Origin: Sporosarcina luteola
GTDB lineage: Bacteria; Bacillota; Bacilli; Bacillales_A; Planococcaceae
DNA: 64,000 nucleotides
Reading direction: 5' to 3'
NCBI GenBank assembly: GCA_014204635.1
Contig: JACHLS010000003.1
Span: forward strand, 124,001-188,000
In this document: positions 18,620-27,132 of the stretch, piece by piece
Numbering within the stretch: position 1 is the stretch's first letter
Layout of the letters: each line of letters opens with the position of its first letter
Made by a program: the position numbers and the translations under genes
Notes under the pieces: generated by a model
What the model was told of the DNA's origin: nothing
The model's database searches: none
What the model saw: only the letters and a program-made list of their open reading frames with translations

Positions 18620-18919
18620 ATGGCTAGAAACAATGAAAATAATAATGAAAACCGTGGTAAAATGTCTTTAGAGGAAGCAGGTCGTAAAGGCGGGGAAGCA
18701 ACTGCTAAAAACCATGACCGTGATTTCTACGAAGAAATCGGACGCAAAGGCGGAGAAGCAACTGCTAAAAACCATGACCGTGACTTCTATGAAGAAATCG
18801 GCCGCAAAGGCGGAGAAGCAACTGCTAAAAACCACGACCGTGATTTCTATGAAGAAATCGGACGCAAGGGCGGAGAAGCTCGGGCTAAGCAAGATGGCAA
18901 CAACAATGACAACAACTAA
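18620..18919 (+). CDS. KGG-repeat stress protein, GsiB/Con-10 type
   Basis: A 99-residue, fully hydrophilic protein with four copies of a 20-residue repeat (GRKGGEATAKNHDRDFYEEI), the last one diverged, flanked by Asn-rich ends. KGG repeats are typical of general stress protein GsiB and fungal Con-10, which resemble plant LEA proteins and are associated with desiccation or stress tolerance; the molecular action is not known. No signal peptide or membrane segment. The ATG follows AAAGGAG. It is transcribed alone and ends in a strong terminator shared with exoA. GsiB is the closest known protein, but orthology is unproven. Confidence 0.85.
   Translation: MARNNENNNENRGKMSLEEAGRKGGEATAKNHDRDFYEEIGRKGGEATAKNHDRDFYEEIGRKGGEATAKNHDRDFYEEIGRKGGEARAKQDGNNNDNN
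18680..18889 (+). repeat. Four 60-bp direct repeats inside the KGG protein gene
   Basis: Units start at 18680, 18740, 18800 and 18860. The first three are near-identical with mostly silent third-position changes; the fourth matches for about 30 bp and then diverges. Copy number is likely to vary among strains through slippage or recombination. Confidence 0.95.
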
Positions 18920-18938
18920 TTCATCATTCTATCACTTT

Positions 18939-18974
18939 AAACCGCAGACAACGAGTTGACGTTGTCTGCGGTTT
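18939..18974. terminator. Bidirectional terminator between the KGG gene and exoA
   Basis: A 15-bp perfect stem (AAACCGCAGACAACG and its complement) with loop AGTTGA and T tracts on the plus side (TTTTT) and A/T-rich sequence on the other. The exoA stop codon directly adjoins it. Confidence 0.95.
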
Positions 18975-19736
18975 TTACATGTCGATATCCAATTCTAGTA
19001 TAATCGGACAATGATCGCTGCCGAATATATGATGATCAATCCCCGCACCTTGCATCGCCTCTTGGAGATGATGAGAAACAAGAAAATAATCAATGCGCCA
19101 GCCAATATTCCGTTCTCTGACTTTGTTCATGTAGGACCACCAAGTAAAGGCTCCTTCCCTGTCAGGATAGAAATGCCTGAACGAATCGATGAAGCCAGAA
19201 CGCAATAACAAGTCCATTTTATTCCGTTCTTCAAAAGTGAATCCCGAATTTCCGATATTGGATTTTACATTCCGGATATCCAACTCTTGATGTGCCACAT
19301 TCAAATCCCCGCAATAGATAACTGGTTTTCTTTCAATTAAGTTTATTAAATGAGCCTGTATATTATCCTCCCATTCCAATCGGTATGGTAGCCGAGCCAA
19401 ATCACGCTGGGAATTAGGTACATAGGCATTCACCAAAATGAATTCCTGAAACTCTGCGGTAATGATCCGCCCTTCTTCTTCGGCTTCCTCCTCACCAATT
19501 CCATACGAGACATGGAGGGGTTGCTCCTTCGTAAAGATAGCCGTACCGGAATACCCTTTCTTCACGGCATAATTCCAATATTGATAGTACCCTTTCAACG
19601 GTAATTCAATTTGGCCCTCTTGTAATTTTGTCTCCTGCACACAAAAGATGTCTGCCTCCACATCGGTGAAATAATCTAGAAATCCTTTCTTCACACAAGC
19701 TCTTAAGCCATTTACATTCCATGAAACCAGTTTCAT
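18975..19736 (-). CDS. exoA: Exodeoxyribonuclease III (AP endonuclease)
   Basis: Base-excision repair nuclease of the EEP superfamily. Visible motifs: MKLVSWNVNGLRA at the N-terminus, the metal-binding glutamate in CVQETKLQE, YCGDLNVAHQELDIRN, FTWWSYM, and the C-terminal DYFLVS and GSDHCPI with the catalytic histidine. Length 253. I choose ATG at 19736 because the ATG two codons upstream has no spacing from GTAGGG. Stands as a single gene. Confidence 0.95.
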   Translation of the reverse strand: MKLVSWNVNGLRACVKKGFLDYFTDVEADIFCVQETKLQEGQIELPLKGYYQYWNYAVKKGYSGTAIFTKEQPLHVSYGIGEEEAEEEGRIITAEFQEFILVNAYVPNSQRDLARLPYRLEWEDNIQAHLINLIERKPVIYCGDLNVAHQELDIRNVKSNIGNSGFTFEERNKMDLLLRSGFIDSFRHFYPDREGAFTWWSYMNKVRERNIGWRIDYFLVSHHLQEAMQGAGIDHHIFGSDHCPIILELDIDM

Positions 19737-19763
19737 TCTCATCCCTACTCTTCTATCTATAAA

Positions 19764-20876
19764 TTAAAGCATCGTGTTTTCGACACGATACAATGACAAG
19801 TCGATGTTCAATTCTTCACTCAATGCCAAACGAGCCAGCTGCTTTCCTAAAAAAGGCCCGATCGTCAGCCCAGAAGCACCTAGACCGTTTGCGAACAACA
19901 CATTAGATGCATCCGGCAATTCTCCAATCACTGGCAAAAAGCCATTGGTGAACGGCCTAAACCCGACCCTCGTCTCCTTAAACTCGGCTTTTTGCAATGC
20001 AGGAGCAATCTCCAACGCTTTATTTAGTACTTCCTGAATGCCTCCAGCTGTCACGTTCACACTCATGTCATGGTCGTCCTCATGCGTGGCCCCGACGACA
20101 ATTCTTCCATCAGCGAATGCCAGCATATATTGATCATTCGGCGGCATGACAACCGGCCATGTTTCTGTATCTTTCTCTTCCACCTTCAGATGGTTTATTT
20201 GGGCTTTCTGGCCTCGGACATCGATTCGAATGCCAATTTGGCGCAATAACTCGCCTGCCCAGCAGCCTGCCGTAACAATTATCTTATCAGCCTCTATCTT
20301 TTCACCATCTAATAGTACTTCACAGTTGCCCTTAGAATCTCTTTGCAATGTAGCGGAAGCGGTCGCAAGTATAAGCCCCTTCAATTCAGCTGCCTTTATT
20401 AATGCATCCCGCAGCAACCGACCGTCGACTCGTGCAGCTCCTCTGACATAAACAGATGAAAATTGGTTGGATAAATATGGAAATAGAGAGGCAGTTTCCT
20501 CTGCAGTCAATTGACGAATTTCCCCGATTTCTGGGGCAGTTTCCCTTCTAAGCATAGCCCGCTCTTCCATCTTTATCAGCTTTTCCTGATCGGTATGGAT
20601 GCTAATGGCTCCTACTTTCCGATAACCTGTCTCCATGCCTGCCGCTTCCAGCTCTGGAATAAGTTCATGATAAAAAGCCGCACCTGCTTTTGCAAGTGAA
20701 TACCATGCTTTGTTTCTTCTTTGTGATAACCAGGGACAAATGATGCCGGCAGCCGCATCTGTCGCTTGACCCGGGTCCTTTCTGTCTATTAACATGACTT
20801 TCATTCCTTGACTAGCCAAATGATACGCAGTGGAGGCACCAAGTATGCCGCCACCAATAATAATGAATTGCTTCAA
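19764..20876 (-). CDS. FAD-dependent D-amino acid / glycine oxidase family protein
   Basis: A 370-residue flavoenzyme of the DAO family. The Rossmann FAD motif is IIIGGGILGASTAYHLAS at residues 5-22; the second nucleotide-binding stretch is KIIVTAGCWAGELL, and the C-terminus has FANGLGASGLTIGPFLGKQL. Such enzymes oxidise glycine, sarcosine or D-amino acids with release of H2O2. It resembles B. subtilis YurR-like oxidases more than ThiO, since no thiamine genes are adjacent. The start is TTG with AGGTGG upstream. A perfect cre site lies in the region shared with the divergent ilvE-type gene, so catabolite control is likely for one or both. Confidence 0.8.
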   Translation of the reverse strand: MKQFIIIGGGILGASTAYHLASQGMKVMLIDRKDPGQATDAAAGIICPWLSQRRNKAWYSLAKAGAAFYHELIPELEAAGMETGYRKVGAISIHTDQEKLIKMEERAMLRRETAPEIGEIRQLTAEETASLFPYLSNQFSSVYVRGAARVDGRLLRDALIKAAELKGLILATASATLQRDSKGNCEVLLDGEKIEADKIIVTAGCWAGELLRQIGIRIDVRGQKAQINHLKVEEKDTETWPVVMPPNDQYMLAFADGRIVVGATHEDDHDMSVNVTAGGIQEVLNKALEIAPALQKAEFKETRVGFRPFTNGFLPVIGELPDASNVLFANGLGASGLTIGPFLGKQLARLALSEELNIDLSLYRVENTML

Positions 20877-20947
20877 GAGACCACCTATTTTTCACTTTTC
20901 TTTATTGTAACGACGATGAGTTTGAATTACAAACTGGCTGCAACTTT

Positions 20948-20961
20948 TGTAAACGCTTTCA
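20948..20961. promoter_or_regulatory. cre site (CcpA operator)
   Basis: TGTAAACGCTTTCA matches the consensus TGWAANCGNTNWCA at every position. It is 72 bp before the oxidase start on one side and about 55 bp before the minus-10 of the aminotransferase promoter on the other. By distance it could repress the oxidase or activate the aminotransferase. Confidence 0.8.
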
Positions 20962-21014
20962 AAATTAAATAAATAATTTTACTATTCAGCTCTTTCTTTT
21001 TTCAAAAAAAGCAG

Positions 21015-21020
21015 TATAAT
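21015..21020 (+). promoter_or_regulatory. Minus-10 box upstream of the aminotransferase gene
   Basis: A perfect TATAAT preceded by a T-tract and A-tract (TTTTTTCAAAAAAA). No good minus-35 hexamer is present at 16-18 bp, which suggests that an activator or the A-tract compensates. Confidence 0.55.
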
Positions 21021-21112
21021 GATTCTATTCGATAAGTAACAGATGCGTGCAAAAGAACTTAGAATGGAATAGCCAGAATTTTATTAGTCTACATTAAGGA
21101 GATTTGATGATC

Positions 21113-22207
21113 ATGACGAGAACGCCCATCCAAGTAAAACTAACTGAAAACAAAAAAGAAAAGCCCAATGCCGAAACACTCGTATTCGGCCGGTCATTCA
21201 CAGATCACATGTTCGTCGCTGATTATGAAGAAGGAAAAGGATGGCACAGCCATCGAATCGTTCCTTATGAACCAATTACATTAGATCCCGCTTCTATTGT
21301 ATTCCATTATGGGCAAACAGTCTTCGAAGGCATGAAAGCTTATCGTAACGAAGATGGTGTCATCCGACTGTTCCGTCCAGAAGAAAACATGAAACGTTTG
21401 AATCTCTCGCTGAGTCGTTTATGCATGCCGCGAATTGAAGAGCAAGCTGCCCTGCACGCATTAACCGAACTCTTGCGGATCGAGAAAGATTGGATTCCTA
21501 CATTGGAAGGTACTTCTTTGTATATCCGTCCTTTCGTTATCGCAACGGAAGCGTTTTTAGGAGTTGCGCCGGCTAAGAAGTATCAGTTCATCATCATCCT
21601 TTCCCCTGTAGGATCTTATTATAAAGAAGGCATTCACCCTGTTAAAATCTTGGTGGAAAATGAATTTGTCCGTGCGGTTAAAGGCGGTACGGGAGGCGCC
21701 AAGACAGCAGGCAACTATGCTGCCGGCCTCAAAGCTCAAGAAGTCGCTGACCAGCAAGGCTATTCTCAAGTGCTTTGGCTGGATGGAGTGGAACGTAAAT
21801 ATGTAGAAGAAGTCGGGAGTATGAATATTTTCTTTAAAATAAATGGAGAAGTTGTTACGCCAGCAGTAAATGGAAGTATTCTAGAGGGGATTACACGGAA
21901 ATCCATACTGGACTTGCTTCGTCATTGGGAAGTCCCCGTCTCCGAGAGAAAGATCTCCATGGAAGAAATTCGAGATGCATATGAATGCGGAAGCTTAGAA
22001 GAAGTATTCGGCACTGGAACCGCAGCCGTCATCTCACCCGTTGGAGAGTTGAATTGGGACGGCTATAAAATGATTGTCAACAATGGGAAAACTGGCGATC
22101 TATCCATGAAGCTTTACACGACGTTAACGAACATCCAAACGGGCAAGGAAGAGGACCCATTTGGTTGGATTAAAAAAATTGTACAGGAATATGCTAAATT
22201 GGCATAA
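21113..22207 (+). CDS. Branched-chain amino acid aminotransferase
   Basis: A fold-type IV PLP enzyme that interconverts leucine, isoleucine and valine with their 2-oxo acids. Motifs: FGRSFTDHMFVADY, HYGQTVFEGMKAY, the PLP region GGTGGAKTAGNYAAGL with the catalytic Lys, VEEVGSMNIFF, and EVFGTGTAAVISPVG. The start is ATG at 21113 (MTRTPIQVKLTENKK), aligned with the start of B. subtilis YbgE/YwaA; an ATG two codons upstream has tighter spacing to AAGGAG and is possible. Length 364. It could serve synthesis (IlvE) or catabolism (IlvK); proximity to thiolase and HMG-CoA lyase genes fits leucine breakdown as well. Confidence 0.92.
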   Translation: MTRTPIQVKLTENKKEKPNAETLVFGRSFTDHMFVADYEEGKGWHSHRIVPYEPITLDPASIVFHYGQTVFEGMKAYRNEDGVIRLFRPEENMKRLNLSLSRLCMPRIEEQAALHALTELLRIEKDWIPTLEGTSLYIRPFVIATEAFLGVAPAKKYQFIIILSPVGSYYKEGIHPVKILVENEFVRAVKGGTGGAKTAGNYAAGLKAQEVADQQGYSQVLWLDGVERKYVEEVGSMNIFFKINGEVVTPAVNGSILEGITRKSILDLLRHWEVPVSERKISMEEIRDAYECGSLEEVFGTGTAAVISPVGELNWDGYKMIVNNGKTGDLSMKLYTTLTNIQTGKEEDPFGWIKKIVQEYAKLA

Positions 22208-22221
22208 TGCTAAGCGTAAAC

Positions 22222-22253
22222 AGACGCCGATTCCCGAAATGGAATTGGCGTCT
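22222..22253 (+). terminator. Terminator of the aminotransferase gene
   Basis: AGACGCC-ATTCC pairs with GGAAT-GGCGTCT and is followed by TTTTTTCTTTT. Confidence 0.9.
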
Positions 22254-22290
22254 TTTTTCTTTTGCAACACAGAACGGGAGTGTATGTTTG

Positions 22291-22452
22291 CTAAGCTATT
22301 TTTTGATAACGGTTCAAAAGCTCATCTAAATCTTGACTGCATGCTATGACATCTGGGTGTGTAAATCCATTGCGTTTCGCCATTTTGTACATCATATTCC
22401 GCTTCATCTGAATTTGTAATGACAAGAACTCTTTCTGCAATTTATCTTTCAC
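22291..22452 (-). CDS. Spo0E-like aspartyl-phosphate phosphatase
   Basis: Spo0E-family proteins dephosphorylate Spo0A-P and so hold back sporulation. The 53-residue product has the two-helix layout with the family signature: MYKMAKRNGFTHPDVIACSQ then DLDELLNRYQ, where SQDLD is the catalytic and binding motif (SQELD in relatives). I choose GTG at 22452 (MKDKLQKEFLSLQ), nine bases after GGAGG, over longer versions without a binding site; this gives the normal family length. The gene stands alone between a plus-strand terminator and a long gap. Confidence 0.88.
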   Translation of the reverse strand: MKDKLQKEFLSLQIQMKRNMMYKMAKRNGFTHPDVIACSQDLDELLNRYQKIA

Positions 22453-22509
22453 GACCCGCTTCCTCCATACATTCATTGTTTTTTTCACACTTGCCCTATC
22501 GTACTCCAT

Positions 22510-23011
22510 TGATTTTGAAAAGAATGTCGGATTATGAAGTGTTTACATACTTTTTAAAGAATGTTCACAAATCTGTCACATCTATCATCTTTTTTTCGTA
22601 TTCTCGTGATGTTAGATGACAATAGGTGAGTTTTTTCCTGCAATCTGTCACTTTTTCCCTTTGGCAATTTGACCTAGATTTCTCAAAAAATTGATTACAT
22701 ATCCTCCTTAAAGACTCCAATTGTTGTTCGGCTCAAACAAGTGGTTTACCGTGCCACGGATATACCCTCTTCTAAGGCGGCACAAAGACTCTTATTAACA
22801 GTGGACTTCTCTTCTCTAGGCGAGTATCAATACGCTCCACCAGACTTCCAGTAAGTCCAAGAGTACTCAATTCCCCCTTTCCGTTCATTACTTCCAAATT
22901 GCTTATGGTGAGTTTAATAGCATATGCGAACATTCCCGATTCAGGTGGTTCCGTCACTTGATTGCTCTATTGGCTTACTATGATTGAAACGAAATTCCAT
23001 ATAAAAACGGA
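22510..23011. other. Unassigned 0.5-kb gap with one possible remnant frame
   Basis: The promoter of the Spo0E-like gene must lie near 22510-22560. Otherwise I see no clear signal. On the minus strand 22957-22772 is an open frame of 61 codons (GTG start, no ribosome binding site; it reads MTEPPESGMFAYAIKLTISN and so on). Its composition looks more protein-like than the surrounding DNA, but I recognise no family. It may be a gene remnant. Confidence 0.4.
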
Positions 23012-23053
23012 CTGTCCAGCAAAATCAGCTTTCACTGACTTTTTGCTGGACAG
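23012..23053 (-). terminator. Strong terminator downstream of yqkE
   Basis: A 13-bp stem (CTGTCCAGCAAAA and its complement) extended by TCAG/CTGA. On the minus strand it is followed by TCCGTTTTTATATGG. Confidence 0.85.
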
Positions 23054-23088
23054 CCCTTTGTAATGTAGCGGTTGCTGCATCTTGGTGA

Positions 23089-23346
23089 TTAGTATTTGGA
23101 TCCGCCATCTCCAAATTCATCTAGCAGCTCTGCAAAACTTTTATTTTTCTCTTTTTCCATCCGTTCACGTTTTAATGTTTCTAGTCTCTTTTCCTCTTCC
23201 AGTCTTTCTTTAGCCGAAAGTTCCGCTTTTGCTTCTTTTAGCTTGGCTAAAACAGACTCGTTTAGCGCGTCCGAAAGAGTCAACTTTTCTTCTTTATCTT
23301 TCTTAATTGCGTTGGCTTGTGTGTGTTTCTGTCTCTTTTTCGCCAT
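23089..23346 (-). CDS. yqkE: YqkE-like DUF3886 protein
   Basis: An 85-residue, charged, largely helical protein (about residues 15-70: LSDALNESVLAKLKEAKAEL followed by alternating Lys, Arg and Glu) ending in the family's FAELLDEFGDGG-like tail. Function unknown. The start is ATG at 23346 (MAKKRQKHTQANAIKKDKEE) with AAAGGG eight bases upstream. It follows the thiolase gene by 20 bp on the same strand. In B. subtilis yqkD, yqkE, yqkF and nudF cluster; here relatives of all four are present but scattered over 12 kb. Confidence 0.75.
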   Translation of the reverse strand: MAKKRQKHTQANAIKKDKEEKLTLSDALNESVLAKLKEAKAELSAKERLEEEKRLETLKRERMEKEKNKSFAELLDEFGDGGSKY

Positions 23347-23366
23347 ATCCATTTCCCTTTCTAAAA

Positions 23367-24551
23367 TTAAGGACGCTGTACAATGGTGGCAACGCCTTGT
23401 CCGCCGCCTATGCATAATGTTGCTAGTCCTGTCTTCACGCCTCTGTGCTTCATTTCATGGAGCAGTGTCACCAAAATCCGAGCCCCACTTGCACCTATCG
23501 GATGACCAAGAGCAATCGCACCGCCATTGACATTCAGCTTCTCTTTATTAAACGACAATTCTCGATCTACTGCCAAGGATTGGACCGCAAATGCCTCGTT
23601 TGCTTCGATCAAATCGATTTCATCCAAACCAATACCAGCCCGATCTAAGACATTTTTCACCGCTTGAACCGGGCCGATTCCCATAACGGATGGTTCCACA
23701 CCTGCATTGGCATTCGCTGTAATGATAGCGAGCGGTTCAATTCCCAATTCCTCCGCCTTGTCCTTTGACATGATGACAAATGCAGCCGCTCCGTCATTGA
23801 TTCCAGATGCGTTGCCTGCAGTCACACTGCCCTCTTTTTTAAAGGCAGGGCGTAGTTTTGATAATTTTTCTGGCGTTGTTCCCGCCTTTACATACTCGTC
23901 TGTATCGAAAACAATCGGTTCACCTTTTCGTTGAGGTATCTGTACTGGGACAATCTCCTCTTTAAAACGGCCGCTCTCTATTGCTGCTGCCGCTTTAGCT
24001 TGTGATTCAGCCGCAAACGCGTCCTGCTCTTCTCTAGTTATGGAATATCGATCGCATAAATTTTCGGCTGTCATACCCATATGGTAATCATTGAAAGCAC
24101 ACCAAAGCCCATCAGCTATCATACTATCAACTAGCTTTTGATCACCCATCTTAAAACCTTCTCTGGCATTTTTCATTAAGAAAGGCGCTTGACTCATATT
24201 TTCCATGCCGCCTGCAACAATAATATCCGCATCCCCAGAGAAGATCGCTTGTCGTGCGAGGTGGACTGCTTTAAGTCCAGAACCACATACCTTATTAATC
24301 GTCATAGCAGGTACCGTTTCAGGCAGCTCTGCTTTTACTGCAGCTTGCCTCGCGGGATTTTGGCCATTGCCTGCCTGAAGCACATTCCCCATGATGACTT
24401 CATCGACTTGGTCCGGCCTGATCTTTGCCCGTTCCACTGCTTCCCGAATGACAATTGCACCCAGCTCAGCAGCAGAAACGTCTTTCAAAGCACCTAAAAA
24501 AGAACCAATTGCCGTACGGACCGCACTTACGATTACTACTTCCTTCGTCAT
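23367..24551 (-). CDS. Acetyl-CoA C-acetyltransferase (thiolase)
   Basis: Condenses two acetyl-CoA to acetoacetyl-CoA or does the reverse in fatty acid and leucine breakdown. The nucleophilic cysteine is in [17 protein letters not shown] (about residue 88), the His motif is [20 protein letters not shown] and the second Cys lies in [10 protein letters not shown]. Length 394, typical. The ATG follows AAGGGGG. The gene is divergent from HMG-CoA lyase, whose product acetoacetate enters this enzyme's pathway, so the two likely act together. Paralogues exist in Bacillales (mmgA, thlA, yhfS), so I give no symbol. Confidence 0.94.
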   Translation of the reverse strand: MTKEVVIVSAVRTAIGSFLGALKDVSAAELGAIVIREAVERAKIRPDQVDEVIMGNVLQAGNGQNPARQAAVKAELPETVPAMTINKVCGSGLKAVHLARQAIFSGDADIIVAGGMENMSQAPFLMKNAREGFKMGDQKLVDSMIADGLWCAFNDYHMGMTAENLCDRYSITREEQDAFAAESQAKAAAAIESGRFKEEIVPVQIPQRKGEPIVFDTDEYVKAGTTPEKLSKLRPAFKKEGSVTAGNASGINDGAAAFVIMSKDKAEELGIEPLAIITANANAGVEPSVMGIGPVQAVKNVLDRAGIGLDEIDLIEANEAFAVQSLAVDRELSFNKEKLNVNGGAIALGHPIGASGARILVTLLHEMKHRGVKTGLATLCIGGGQGVATIVQRP

Positions 24552-24660
24552 GAAAATTCCCCCTTATCCTCATTACCTAATCCCCTGTACCACTTTCCCG
24601 TCTCTTCTATGTTGCCGTCCCCTTTCGACGTCAAGTACAATGGAAGCGGGAGGGGAAGTT

Positions 24661-25563
24661 ATGTTTAGTTTACCAAAGAAAGCAACGATAATCGAGGTTG
24701 GTCCACGAGATGGCCTGCAAAATGAAAAAAAAGAAGTTGCAACAGCAGACAAACTAGCATTTATAGATAGTCTGCAAGTAGCGGGTGTAAAGGAAATGGA
24801 GCTCACTTCATTTGTTTCTCCGAAATGGGTGCCCCAAATGGCAGATGCCAAAGAAATTGTCGGACGTTCAAAACGGGTTGGCCGGCAATTCGTTCTCGCA
24901 CCCAATGAAAAAGGAGCGGAGTTGGCACTCGAAGCAAGAGCTGACTCTATCGCTGTCTTTGTCGGGGTTAGTAACTCATTTAATCAAAAAAATATTAACC
25001 GTTCAACGCAGGATGCCGTTAAGGCCCTTCAACCTGTTATTGAACAATTAAAACAGCAGAATATGTTTGTCCGGGCATGCATTTCCACCGCATTTTATTG
25101 TCCTTACGAGGGTAAAATCAATAGTAAGGATGTCCAATCCTTATGTGCCGAATTTGTTTCCTTGGGAGTGGACGAATTAAGTGTAGCTGATACAGTGGGC
25201 CAAGCAAACCCGTTGGAATGCTACGAACTGTTCACATTGTTACAAGAGGCCTTCTCTAACGTTTTGTTGACTGCTCATTTCCACGATACGAGGAAAATGG
25301 CACTCGCCAATATTTTTGCAGCTCTTCAAGCAGGAATTGACCGCTTTGACACGGCGGCAGGCGGTTTAGGCGGCTGTCCATTCGCTCCTGGGGCAACTGG
25401 CAACGTAGCGACGGAAGATGTTGTGCATATGCTGGATACGTTAGGGATCGAGACTGGCGTGGACGTTAAGAAAGTGTGTGAAGCAGTTGAAAAGATAGCG
25501 CCGCATGTTTCAAGACCGATTGAATCAGGAATGTATAGGTTGTATCAGAACGGTCAGTTGTAA
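24661..25563 (+). CDS. Hydroxymethylglutaryl-CoA lyase
   Basis: Splits HMG-CoA into acetoacetate and acetyl-CoA, the last step of leucine catabolism. The TIM-barrel motifs are EVGPRDGLQNEKK at residues 11-23, the metal-binding AHFHDTRKMALAN, and the active-site cysteine loop GGLGGCPFAPGATGNVATED. The start is ATG at 24661 with GGGAGGGG upstream; an open frame continues upstream in phase but overlaps the divergent thiolase promoter and start. Length 300, like B. subtilis YngG. No HMG-CoA synthase or methylcrotonyl-CoA carboxylase is in the window. Confidence 0.94.
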   Translation: MFSLPKKATIIEVGPRDGLQNEKKEVATADKLAFIDSLQVAGVKEMELTSFVSPKWVPQMADAKEIVGRSKRVGRQFVLAPNEKGAELALEARADSIAVFVGVSNSFNQKNINRSTQDAVKALQPVIEQLKQQNMFVRACISTAFYCPYEGKINSKDVQSLCAEFVSLGVDELSVADTVGQANPLECYELFTLLQEAFSNVLLTAHFHDTRKMALANIFAALQAGIDRFDTAAGGLGGCPFAPGATGNVATEDVVHMLDTLGIETGVDVKKVCEAVEKIAPHVSRPIESGMYRLYQNGQL

Positions 25564-25579
25564 AAGGAGCTGAGAGGGA

Positions 25580-26506
25580 TTGAAGAGGCGTATCGTATAT
25601 ATTGGCGGAGTAATCGGCAGTATCACGACAGCCTTGCTCTCTATACTAGGTTTCGTCGCAACAAATCGCTTAATGTATATGAAATTGAAAGACAACGATG
25701 TCATATTAAAGCGTGAAGTTTTGGCGAAACGGTTTGATGAGCAGTGGTATGAAACTGTCCGAAAAAAAGACCTGTGGGTTGATTCCCCGAACGGGTATCC
25801 GTTGCGAGCCGTCTTCCTGAAACCTCTTGAGACGACACGAACTGTCATCATTTGCCACGGGGTCACAGAAAACAAAATCAACTCCATGAAATATGCACGA
25901 CTTTTTGAGAGGCTTGGTTTTAACTCTGTTGTTTATGATCATCGCCGTCATGGTGATTCCGGAGGGAAAACGACGAGTTTCGGGTATTATGAAAAGCAGG
26001 ATTTGCAGGCCATTGTGCATGCTGTCCGCCAAGAGATCGGCAGTGTTGCGACTCTTGGAATACACGGCGAATCCATGGGTGGGGCCACCACCATTTTATA
26101 TGGCGGAGAATTTGAAGAGGAAGCTGACTTCTATATCGTCGATTGTCCTTTTTCCGATTTTTCAGAGCAAATCCTTCATATTCTTCGTATCAACACCCCG
26201 CTTCGTTCAAGGATGACGCTGCGCATTGCCAATTTATTTCTCAAGATTCGCGATGGCTATACGACCACCCTTGTTTCGCCACGTGAAGTGATTGGCAATG
26301 TGAAAAAACCTATGCTCTTTATCCACAGCATGGAGGATGATTTTATTCTACCCGACATGACGAAGGAATTATTCGATCTTAAGCCCGACCAAAAAAGGAT
26401 GAAGCTTTTTGAAAAGGGTGCGCATGCGAAGTCATTTAACGAAAACCCGGAAGATTATGAAGAGACGATTGCATGCTTTTTATCTGACTTTCATTTCATA
26501 AAATGA
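25580..26506 (+). CDS. yqkD: Alpha/beta hydrolase, YqkD-like
   Basis: A 308-residue serine hydrolase with an N-terminal membrane anchor (IGGVIGSITTALLSILGFVA). The oxyanion stretch is VIICHGVTENK, the nucleophile elbow is GIHGESMGGATT (about residue 158), the acid Asp is in HSMEDDFILP and the His in KGAHAKSFN. Substrate unknown; orthology to B. subtilis YqkD is by length, architecture and neighbourhood. The start is TTG after GAGAGGGA, 16 bp after the HMG-CoA lyase stop, so it is likely cotranscribed. Confidence 0.82.
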   Translation: MKRRIVYIGGVIGSITTALLSILGFVATNRLMYMKLKDNDVILKREVLAKRFDEQWYETVRKKDLWVDSPNGYPLRAVFLKPLETTRTVIICHGVTENKINSMKYARLFERLGFNSVVYDHRRHGDSGGKTTSFGYYEKQDLQAIVHAVRQEIGSVATLGIHGESMGGATTILYGGEFEEEADFYIVDCPFSDFSEQILHILRINTPLRSRMTLRIANLFLKIRDGYTTTLVSPREVIGNVKKPMLFIHSMEDDFILPDMTKELFDLKPDQKRMKLFEKGAHAKSFNENPEDYEETIACFLSDFHFIK

Positions 26507-26512
26507 ATGATC

Positions 26513-26535
26513 CCCGTCCTGATTTCCAGGGCGGG
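26513..26535 (+). terminator. Terminator of the HMG-CoA lyase operon
   Basis: CCCG-CCTG pairs with CAGG-CGGG around ATTTC, followed by TTCTTC. The T tract is modest. Confidence 0.6.
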
Positions 26536-26562
26536 TTCTTCTATAGACAAACAGCATATTAA

Positions 26563-26605
26563 AAACCACTTTCCCATTAGAGCTTGTCTAACAAAAAAGT
26601 GGTTT
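26563..26605 (-). terminator. Terminator downstream of yneF
   Basis: A 10-bp stem (AAACCACTTT/AAAGTGGTTT) with a 23-base loop; both sides carry A/T extensions, so it could act in both directions. Confidence 0.6.
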
Positions 26606-26650
26606 TGCCATATGAATGAATTTGTTTCGCAAATATCTACAAACAAACGA

Positions 26651-26875
26651 TCATTTCTTATCATTCAACTTGTTCATTTGTGCCATCATTTGATTAATCT
26701 TCTTTTGTGAAGGTTTTTGTCCCATTTGCATCATCATCATGCGCAGCATTTGCTCATTGATCGGCGGGTTTTCTTTTAGATATTTCATCATATATTGACG
26801 TGCCATGAAAAATCCAAGGGCCACACCACCAATTAATGCGACGACAACAATTAGGATCCACCAAATTGTGCTCAT
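26651..26875 (-). CDS. yneF: YneF, UPF0154 membrane protein
   Basis: A 74-residue protein with a single N-terminal membrane segment ([20 protein letters not shown]) and a conserved cytoplasmic tail ([20 protein letters not shown], then [14 protein letters not shown]). Function unknown. ATG after AAGGAGG. Placed beyond sirA in the same order as B. subtilis lexA-yneA-yneB-ynzC-tkt-sirA-yneF. It has its own promoter at 26927-26956. Confidence 0.95.
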   Translation of the reverse strand: MSTIWWILIVVVALIGGVALGFFMARQYMMKYLKENPPINEQMLRMMMMQMGQKPSQKKINQMMAQMNKLNDKK

Positions 26876-26926
26876 CCGCTTTTACCTCCTTCACTTACCA
26901 AAATCAAGTTTACTCCACCATGATGG

Positions 26927-26956
26927 ATTATACAACATCGGGATGCAATATGGCAA
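26927..26956 (-). promoter_or_regulatory. Sigma-A promoter of yneF
   Basis: Minus strand: TTGCCA, 18 bp, TATAAT, about 50 bp before the yneF ATG. Confidence 0.65.
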
Positions 26957-27132
26957 TGACTCCATGCAAAATCATTCGTTTCCATTCTTGGTGGTCCCAC
27001 TTTACAAGTTTGGTCCAAGAAGTCCATACGAAAAAGAGCTGCTCTTGCACAGTACCCTCCACTTCCAACAATAGGGTAATATGCTCGAACAGCCCTTTCT
27101 TATACAACATTCCACAATCATTTTTCGGATCA

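Noticed and set aside
22291-22509. 72-residue version of the Spo0E-like protein
   Set aside because: The extra 19 residues have no binding site ahead of the ATG and contain the GGAGG used by the GTG at 22452.
24391-24660. N-terminal extension of HMG-CoA lyase by 90 residues
   Set aside because: The extension runs through the divergent thiolase start and has no family similarity; the ATG at 24661 has an excellent binding site.
26928-27110. 60-codon minus-strand frame upstream of yneF
   Set aside because: It starts inside the 5' flank without a ribosome binding site, its last codons overlap the yneF minus-10 box, and I recognise no family. A shorter GTG-started version with GGAGG cannot be fully excluded.
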